Shown here one piece after another: positions 58,673-64,000 of a stretch of 64,000 bases of DNA. Every line of letters starts with the position of its first letter. Positions within the stretch are counted from its first letter, which is position 1. A program made the position numbers and the translations under genes. The notes under the pieces are model-generated. The model was given only the letters and a program-made list of their open reading frames with translations, searched no databases and was not told the DNA's origin. The stretch covers positions 62,001 through 126,000 of the forward strand of contig CAZJDX010000001.1 of assembly GCA_964544885.1 (NCBI GenBank). The letters are read 5' to 3'. The DNA is from QQVM01 sp964544885. Its GTDB lineage: Bacteria; Bacteroidota; Bacteroidia; AKYH767-A; 2013-40CM-41-45.

Positions 58673-60877
58673 ATGCCTAAATCAAAGAAACTTTACTGGA
58701 AATACCTTCTGGTCTTTTGGGGATTATTTCTTACCGGCTTTTTAATGCTGATTCTTGTCCTGTTCATGGCATCCAAAGGTTGGATCGGCGAACAGCTTCC
58801 ATCATTTGAAGAACTGGAAAACCCTAAAAGTTACCTTGCCTCCGAAGTAATATCGGGTGACCAGGTTATTCTTGGCAAGTATTATGTAGAGAACCGGACG
58901 AATATACACTATTATGATCTTTGTGAAAATCTGATCCTGGCATTGAAGGCCACTGAAGATATCAGGTATGAGGATCACAGCGGTATTGATCCCCGTGGTT
59001 TATTAAGAGCCGTATTAAGGGCCGGAAAGGCGGGTGGCGGCAGTACCATTACGCAACAGCTTGCTAAAAATCTCTTTCATGAAAAGCCCGACACCAAGAC
59101 AGAAAGGGTTATTCAGAAACTGCAGGAATGGATCATCGCGATTCAACTTGAACGCCGCTATACAAAAGAAGAGATCATTGCAATGTACCTGAACACTGTC
59201 GAATTCAGCAGCAATGCATATGGAATCAAATCCGCATCCAGAACTTATTTCAATAAGACACCTGATTCGCTGAATGTTCAGGAAGCGGCCGTACTGATCG
59301 GCATGCTTCAGGCTCCAACACGATTTAATCCGGCACGAAACCCAGACCGGTCTCTTGAAAGAAGAAATATTGTACTTGGACAAATGAACAAGTATGATTT
59401 TATACCTGATGATCAGATCGACTCCATTAAGGCATTACCGATCGAACTTAATTTTCAGATCGAAGATCACAATTTTGGTCTTGCAACCTACTTCAGGGAA
59501 AGCCTGCGTACCGATCTGTTGAAATGGTGCAAGGAACATATTAACAATGCAACCGGCAAGCCTTACAATCTTTACACCGATGGATTAAAGATCTATACCA
59601 CCATTGATTCGCGTATGCAACGATTTGCTGAAGAAGCGATGCGTGAACATATGACAGAACTGCAAAAGAAATTCACCGAGCACTGGAAAGGGCAGGAGCC
59701 CTGGAAAGACCATCCGGAGATACTGGATGAAGGCAAAAGACGATCCGACCGGTATATTAGAATGAAGGCAAACGGCGCGAGTAACAAGCAGATCGACAGC
59801 GCTTTCTCAGCTAAAACGAAGATGAGGATCTTCGCCTGGACGGGTGAAAGGGACACTGTGATGTCGCCTATGGACAGTATCCGCTATTACAAAAAGATGT
59901 TACAGGTCGGATTTATGTCCATGGAACCGGGAACCGGTTATATCCGTGCTTGGGTTGGGGGAAACGACTACCGCTTTTTCCAGTATGATCATGTGAAGGA
60001 GGGAAAAAGACAGGTTGGTTCAACGTTTAAGCCCTTTCTTTATACGCTTGCCATGCAGGAAGGCTATTCACCTTGTTTCAAAATACCCAATGTGAGAGTA
60101 ACTTTTGATCTGCCTACCGGTGAACAATGGTCACCGGTTAATGCCGATGAAAAATACGGCGGGATGCTTACCCTGAAAGAAGGTCTCGCTGAATCCGTGA
60201 ACAGTATCTCAGCTTACCTGATGAAGCAGTTTGGTCCGCAGGCCATGATTGAGATCGCGAGAAAGATGGGTATCACTTCCCCCATCGATGCGGTTCCTGC
60301 CATTTGTCTTGGTACCCCTGACGTTTCCGTGTTTGAAATGGTCGGCGCCTATGCAACCTTTGCAAACAAAGGAGTATGGACAGAGCCTGTTTATCTGACA
60401 AGAATAGAAGACAAGAACGGAAACCTTTTACAGGAATTCGTTCCCCGCAAGGTTGAAGCCATTAACGAAGAAACCGCCTATCTGATGCTCAACCTGATGC
60501 AGGGCGTGGTTCAGTTCGGTACCGGAGCCCGTCTGAGAGGCCAGTATAAACTAACTATGCCCATAGCCGGAAAAACAGGAACAACACAAAACCAAAGCGA
60601 CGGATGGTTTATGGGTATTACCCCTGATCTGGTTAGCGGTTGCTGGGTGGGTTGTGAAGACAGGCTTGTGCATTTCAGAACACTGGAACAGGGACAAGGC
60701 GCCAGGACGGCCATGCCGGTATGGGCATTGTATACGCAAAAGGTATACGGAGATAAAACACTGAATCTCGGGAATAAGAATTTCGATGATCCTGATGAGC
60801 CCCTTAAAGTAATCCTTGACTGTAGTAAGTATATTCAACCCGGAGAAATTGATTCTGGTTTTGACAGGGATTTTTAA
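58673..60877 (+). CDS. Penicillin-binding protein 1A (transglycosylase/transpeptidase)
   Basis: This 734-residue bifunctional peptidoglycan synthase has an N-terminal membrane anchor (residues about 10-35), a GT51 glycosyltransferase domain (EDIRYEDHSGIDPRGLLRA with the catalytic Glu, then GGSTITQQLAKNL) and a transpeptidase domain with the active-site Ser450 in STFK, the SxN motif (AESVNSIS) and KTGT at 634-637. It polymerises and crosslinks glycan strands in the periplasm. In related genomes it follows gldH directly; here the coiled-coil protein, M16 pair and T9SS gene lie between. Confidence 0.94.
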   Translation: MPKSKKLYWKYLLVFWGLFLTGFLMLILVLFMASKGWIGEQLPSFEELENPKSYLASEVISGDQVILGKYYVENRTNIHYYDLCENLILALKATEDIRYEDHSGIDPRGLLRAVLRAGKAGGGSTITQQLAKNLFHEKPDTKTERVIQKLQEWIIAIQLERRYTKEEIIAMYLNTVEFSSNAYGIKSASRTYFNKTPDSLNVQEAAVLIGMLQAPTRFNPARNPDRSLERRNIVLGQMNKYDFIPDDQIDSIKALPIELNFQIEDHNFGLATYFRESLRTDLLKWCKEHINNATGKPYNLYTDGLKIYTTIDSRMQRFAEEAMREHMTELQKKFTEHWKGQEPWKDHPEILDEGKRRSDRYIRMKANGASNKQIDSAFSAKTKMRIFAWTGERDTVMSPMDSIRYYKKMLQVGFMSMEPGTGYIRAWVGGNDYRFFQYDHVKEGKRQVGSTFKPFLYTLAMQEGYSPCFKIPNVRVTFDLPTGEQWSPVNADEKYGGMLTLKEGLAESVNSISAYLMKQFGPQAMIEIARKMGITSPIDAVPAICLGTPDVSVFEMVGAYATFANKGVWTEPVYLTRIEDKNGNLLQEFVPRKVEAINEETAYLMLNLMQGVVQFGTGARLRGQYKLTMPIAGKTGTTQNQSDGWFMGITPDLVSGCWVGCEDRLVHFRTLEQGQGARTAMPVWALYTQKVYGDKTLNLGNKNFDDPDEPLKVILDCSKYIQPGEIDSGFDRDF

Positions 60878-60924
60878 GACCTTCTGATACATACTATCCA
60901 ATACTTTTAAATACCAATCAGATA

Positions 60925-61629
60925 ATGAACAAAATTGTAGCCAATGCAGATGAAGCGATACAGGATATTCGTGACGGCATGACACTGCTTCTGGGTGGTT
61001 TTGGGTTATGCGGTATTCCCGAAAACTGCATCTCCGCGCTCGTCCGTAAGAATATTCGCGGGCTTACCTGTATATCCAATAATGCCGGTGTTGATGATTT
61101 CGGACTCGGGTTGTTGTTGCAGAAGAAACAGATTAGAAAAATGATCTCGTCTTATGTGGGTGAAAACGCAGAATTCGAAAGGCAGATGCTGAGTGGCGAG
61201 TTAGAGGTGGATCTTATTCCTCAGGGAACCCTTGCCACCCGGTGCCTGGCATCAGGTTATGGGATGCCGGCCATTTTCACTCCTGCAGGTGTTGGAACTG
61301 AAGTCGCGGAAGGGAAAGAGGTACGAACATTCAATGGGAAGGATTATCTTCTGGAATATGCCTTTGATGCCGACTTCGCTATCGTGAAGGCATGGAAGGG
61401 AGACTCACACGGTAATCTTGTATTCAGGGCAACCTCCCGGAATTTCAATCCACTGATGGCCATGGCCGGTAAAATCACCATTGCGGAGGTTGAACAGCTG
61501 GTACCTGCAGGAGAACTGGATCCTGACCATATACATACACCGGGCATCTTTGTTCACAGAATATTTCAGGGAAGTAATTATGAAAAGAGAATTGAACAAA
61601 AGACAGTCAGAAAAAGAAACGGCAACTAA
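60925..61629 (+). CDS. scoA: 3-oxoacid CoA-transferase subunit A
   Basis: This 234-residue protein is the alpha chain of the succinyl-CoA:3-oxoacid CoA-transferase family. It begins KIVANADEAIQDIRDGMTLLLGGFGLCGIPENCI, which has the Gly-rich CoA-binding turn, and contains GVDDFGLGLLL and GTEVAEGKEVRTFNGKDYLLE. It transfers CoA between succinyl-CoA and acetoacetate or another keto acid. Subunit B follows 54 bases later. It would feed acetyl-CoA metabolism. Which acids are used cannot be read from sequence. Confidence 0.93.
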   Translation: MNKIVANADEAIQDIRDGMTLLLGGFGLCGIPENCISALVRKNIRGLTCISNNAGVDDFGLGLLLQKKQIRKMISSYVGENAEFERQMLSGELEVDLIPQGTLATRCLASGYGMPAIFTPAGVGTEVAEGKEVRTFNGKDYLLEYAFDADFAIVKAWKGDSHGNLVFRATSRNFNPLMAMAGKITIAEVEQLVPAGELDPDHIHTPGIFVHRIFQGSNYEKRIEQKTVRKRNGN

Positions 61630-61683
61630 GAAATTGCAGCCCGGGTCTTCAGTCTGTAATATTAAACCTATATACATTTAATA

Positions 61684-62343
61684 ATGCTCGATAAAAACGG
61701 AATCGCGAAACGGATCGCGAAAGAACTCAAGGACGGATATTATGTGAATCTGGGAATTGGTATTCCGACCCTTGTAGCCAATTATATTCCGAAAGGGATG
61801 AATGTTGTTCTACAGTCAGAAAACGGATTGCTGGGGATGGGGCCTTTCCCCTATGATGGGGAAGAGGATGCTGACCTTATCAATGCGGGCAAACAAACGA
61901 TCACCACAGTACCAGGTTCCGTTTTTTTTGATTCCGCCATGAGTTTTGGGATGATCCGTTCAGGCAAGGTCAACCTTACAATTCTCGGAGCGATGGAAGT
62001 TGATGAACAGGGCGATATCGCCAACTGGAAAATTCCCGGTAAAATGGTGAAAGGAATGGGAGGCGCCATGGACCTGGTTGCTTCTGCAAAAAATATCATT
62101 GTCGCGATGCAACACGTGAATAAAGCAGGAGAATCGAAGCTTCTTCCTAAATGCAGCTTACCATTGACGGGAAAACGATGCGTTAAGAAGATCGTAACGG
62201 AACTTGCCGTATTGGATGTTTTGGAAAGCGGTGGATTTAAGCTTCTCGAAAGAGCCCCAGGCATCAGTGTTGAACATATTGTGAAATCAACAGCAGGTAA
62301 ATTAATTGTCGAAGGAGATATCCCGGAAATGATCCTCGATTGA
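61684..62343 (+). CDS. scoB: 3-oxoacid CoA-transferase subunit B
   Basis: This 219-residue protein is the beta chain. The catalytic glutamate lies in SENGLLGMGPFP (about residue 46), which forms the enzyme-CoA thioester in this family, and the N-terminus (LDKNGIAKRIAKELKDGYYVNLGIGIPTLVANYIPKGMNV) matches known ScoB/PcaJ proteins. Two further segments, GGAMDLVASAKNIIVAMQHVNK and KIVTELAVLDV, are typical. It completes the two-subunit enzyme with ScoA. The lipoprotein gene on the other strand ends 14 bases after its stop codon. Confidence 0.94.
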   Translation: MLDKNGIAKRIAKELKDGYYVNLGIGIPTLVANYIPKGMNVVLQSENGLLGMGPFPYDGEEDADLINAGKQTITTVPGSVFFDSAMSFGMIRSGKVNLTILGAMEVDEQGDIANWKIPGKMVKGMGGAMDLVASAKNIIVAMQHVNKAGESKLLPKCSLPLTGKRCVKKIVTELAVLDVLESGGFKLLERAPGISVEHIVKSTAGKLIVEGDIPEMILD

Positions 62344-62357
62344 TTTCGGGTATCGAA

Positions 62358-62861
62358 TCAGCGGGTATAAAAGTGTATATCAAAATCGTCAGCATCCACT
62401 TCTTTTCTGCTTTGATTCCACAAAAACACTTTTACTGTATTTTCCGGTTCAATTGCAGCAGGAATATCATAAGTAAAATACAATCGCGACCATTCGCCTG
62501 GCTTTGGTGAAATACTGACTGACTCAAGACCTTGCCAGAAAACAGTACTATCCCCTGACTCGATGCTTAAAACCAGTTTTGCGGCAGCACCGGGTTCTGA
62601 TATTCTTATCCAGGCTCCCATATCAATTCGCCGGATTTGTTTTTCACTGATCTCGCCCATCTTCATACTGAATGTCCTGCTGTACTCCCTTCCCTCACCG
62701 GTTCGTGTAAAATAGCTGCCGGAATGCGCTTCACCCCGGACCAAACCCGATTCGTCGGCCCATCCGCTGAGCTGCTCAAAATCCTGATGGAAGGTGAGTT
62801 TGGATTTGCGGGAGCATGAATTAAACAAGATCAAACTCATCAGAAGAAAAGTCCTTATCAT
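62358..62861 (-). CDS. Lipoprotein with a jelly-roll-like domain
   Basis: This 167-residue protein has a lipoprotein signal (MIRTFLLMSLILFNSC, Cys16) and a single beta-sandwich: FHQDFEQLSGWADESGLVRGEAHSGSYFTRTGEGREYSRTFSMKMGEI, then IRRIDMGAWIRISEPGAAAKLVLSIESGDSTVFWQGLE and YFTYDIPAAIEPENTVKVFLWNQSRKEVDADDFDIHFY. This strand pattern resembles carbohydrate-binding-like modules. It has no enzyme residues that I can see. Probably surface-anchored. It is convergent with scoB. Confidence 0.75.
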   Translation of the reverse strand: MIRTFLLMSLILFNSCSRKSKLTFHQDFEQLSGWADESGLVRGEAHSGSYFTRTGEGREYSRTFSMKMGEISEKQIRRIDMGAWIRISEPGAAAKLVLSIESGDSTVFWQGLESVSISPKPGEWSRLYFTYDIPAAIEPENTVKVFLWNQSRKEVDADDFDIHFYTR

Positions 62862-62966
62862 ATTCTAAATTTAATCACGTTTAAGTTTAAAAGTATTCTT
62901 TTATTTATTTTCTTGCAAGGCAAGTTTTAAAGAAAGCCTTAGAATTTTATCTGTCTGAAAAACCAA

Positions 62967-64000
62967 ATGAAATATATAAAATTTCTTCTGATCCTTGTTA
63001 TCAGTGTCCATCTTTTGTATTTGAGCATACGAAGAATAGATTCATACCCAAATGGCGATGGTCCTGAATATGCATTAATGACAGAAGCATTTTACAATCA
63101 CTTCTCTCCTGATATCAGAGTTTCGGATGTAGAATCATTCAAAAATTCATCAATCAAATTCCGTCCTTGGGATAAAGTAGGTAAGTACTATGAGTTTAAT
63201 GTGTATCATGAATTCTTACTCCGGCCTGTTCACAATTTTAAAGATTTTGACAAAGGCATTTATACCGCCAAAAATGGTAAGCATTACTTCTATCATTTCT
63301 ATGCCTATTCCCTGCTTTGTTTACCAATCAGAGTTATTGCAGAGATAAATAACTTTCCGCCATTAAGATCCTTTCAGGTTACTAATGCGATTCTGATTAT
63401 TATTACCTGTACCATATTATTATTTTATACAAATTATAAACCTTGGTTGAGCATAATAGTATGCATTTCATTTCTGTTTTCCTCGGTATATTGGTATTTA
63501 GGATGGCCTTCGCCCGAAGTTTATACTATTTGTCTTACAACCATTGCCTTTTGGCTCTACTTTCAAGGAAAGCGTCTTGTTCCTCTCTTCCTATTATCTC
63601 TTGCGACGCTTCAAAATCAGCCAATAGCCATATTATCCATATTCATCTCAATATCCATCCTGATTGAAAGAGGAATTACACTTCGGACACTTAAGAATTT
63701 GTTTCTATGTAATATGCTGGTGTTAGTTCCTCCTTCCTTCTACTTTTATCATTTTGATACCATGAACTTAATCAAGGATTCGGGAATACTGTCTTGGGAT
63801 GTTGTTACCTGGCAAAGAATCCGGGGATTTTATACAGACTTGAATCAGGGAATTATTCTTTCTATCCCGGTTATCCTTATTCTATATCCAATTCTGTGGC
63901 TGAAAAACATCTACCATTCCTTTCATTTAAAAAGGCTTGATTATCATCTCATTCTTCCATTCTTTATCCTGGCTATGGTTACAGTCTTTTGTACGATGAT
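62967..64000 (+). CDS. GT-C-like membrane glycosyltransferase or unknown multi-pass protein (partial)
   Basis: From ATG 62967 the frame stays open through position 64000, giving 344 residues plus an incomplete codon. It begins with a membrane helix (FLLILVISVHLLYLSI), then a loop with YPNGDGPEYALMTEAFYNHF, and about seven more hydrophobic segments. An Asp-containing extracytoplasmic loop after the first helix is the hallmark of GT-C glycosyltransferases, which use polyprenyl-phosphate sugars, so this is the best guess, but I recognise no specific family. The region is AT-rich compared with scoAB. The 3' end is missing. Confidence 0.72.
   Translation, partial: MKYIKFLLILVISVHLLYLSIRRIDSYPNGDGPEYALMTEAFYNHFSPDIRVSDVESFKNSSIKFRPWDKVGKYYEFNVYHEFLLRPVHNFKDFDKGIYTAKNGKHYFYHFYAYSLLCLPIRVIAEINNFPPLRSFQVTNAILIIITCTILLFYTNYKPWLSIIVCISFLFSSVYWYLGWPSPEVYTICLTTIAFWLYFQGKRLVPLFLLSLATLQNQPIAILSIFISISILIERGITLRTLKNLFLCNMLVLVPPSFYFYHFDTMNLIKDSGILSWDVVTWQRIRGFYTDLNQGIILSIPVILILYPILWLKNIYHSFHLKRLDYHLILPFFILAMVTVFCTM

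Noticed and set aside
1..64000. CRISPR arrays, rRNA genes or intact insertion sequences
   Set aside because: I saw no regularly spaced repeats, no rRNA-like segments and no transposase reading frame.

Overview
The window comes from a member of the Bacteroidota, probably an environmental lineage near Flavobacteriales, Sphingobacteriales or Chitinophagales. The evidence is direct: a GldH gliding lipoprotein, three secreted proteins ending in type IX secretion (T9SS) C-terminal sorting domains, a DUF5723 protein, a RicT homologue beside gldH, starts without Shine-Dalgarno sequences but with AT-rich leaders, and repeated TAnnTTTG boxes (the Bacteroidota -7 element). I found no rRNA, tRNA, CRISPR array or intact insertion sequence.

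Layout. 1-6.0 kb: a DUF6973-like protein, a PIG-V-like membrane glycosyltransferase, a GNAT acetyltransferase and a P-type ATPase. 6.0-12.8 kb: a possible repeat remnant, an M3 peptidase (dcp), a three-gene MacAB/DevBCA-like ABC exporter and OxyR. 12.9-20.5 kb: small unlinked genes (a 42-residue membrane protein, flavin-reductase-like protein, methyltransferases, DinB, YdeI-like), a T9SS cargo protein and a DUF5723 protein. 20.5-21.6 kb: an ArsR regulator, a rhodanese lipoprotein and a thioredoxin, with a clear operator overlapping the promoter. 21.6-32.0 kb: an eight-gene minus-strand operon that reads as a full route from cytosine through uracil and beta-alanine to acetyl-CoA, with its own NCS1 transporter. 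32.0-32.8 kb: two damaged genes, a frameshifted SRPBCC protein and a chimeric ABC-transporter remnant. 32.9-37.2 kb: a secreted PQQ-type sugar dehydrogenase and an MsbA-like exporter. 37.3-42.8 kb: rbfA and a LolC/E-type permease separated by a methyltransferase and an AT-rich pair of divergent genes (a secreted unknown and a PEGA plus trypsin-like protease). 42.9-54.0 kb: housekeeping genes (pheS, cyclophilin, pgk, holB, ricT, gldH) mixed with conserved unknowns. 54-62.9 kb: a coiled-coil membrane protein, an M16 peptidase pair, a T9SS protein, penicillin-binding protein 1A, a 3-oxoacid CoA-transferase pair and a lipoprotein. 63-64 kb: a GT-C-like membrane protein that runs off the right edge.

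The strongest functional unit is the pyrimidine operon: the transporter brings in the base, cytosine deaminase makes uracil, PreT/PreA reduce it, dihydropyrimidinase and beta-ureidopropionase open and decarbamoylate it, and the class III aminotransferase and acylating semialdehyde dehydrogenase turn beta-alanine into acetyl-CoA. The transporter carries an extra domain of about 110 residues that its structural prototype lacks. A second theme is transcription: several housekeeping genes have the -7 box 4-9 nt before the start codon, which implies leaderless mRNAs and settles several start sites.
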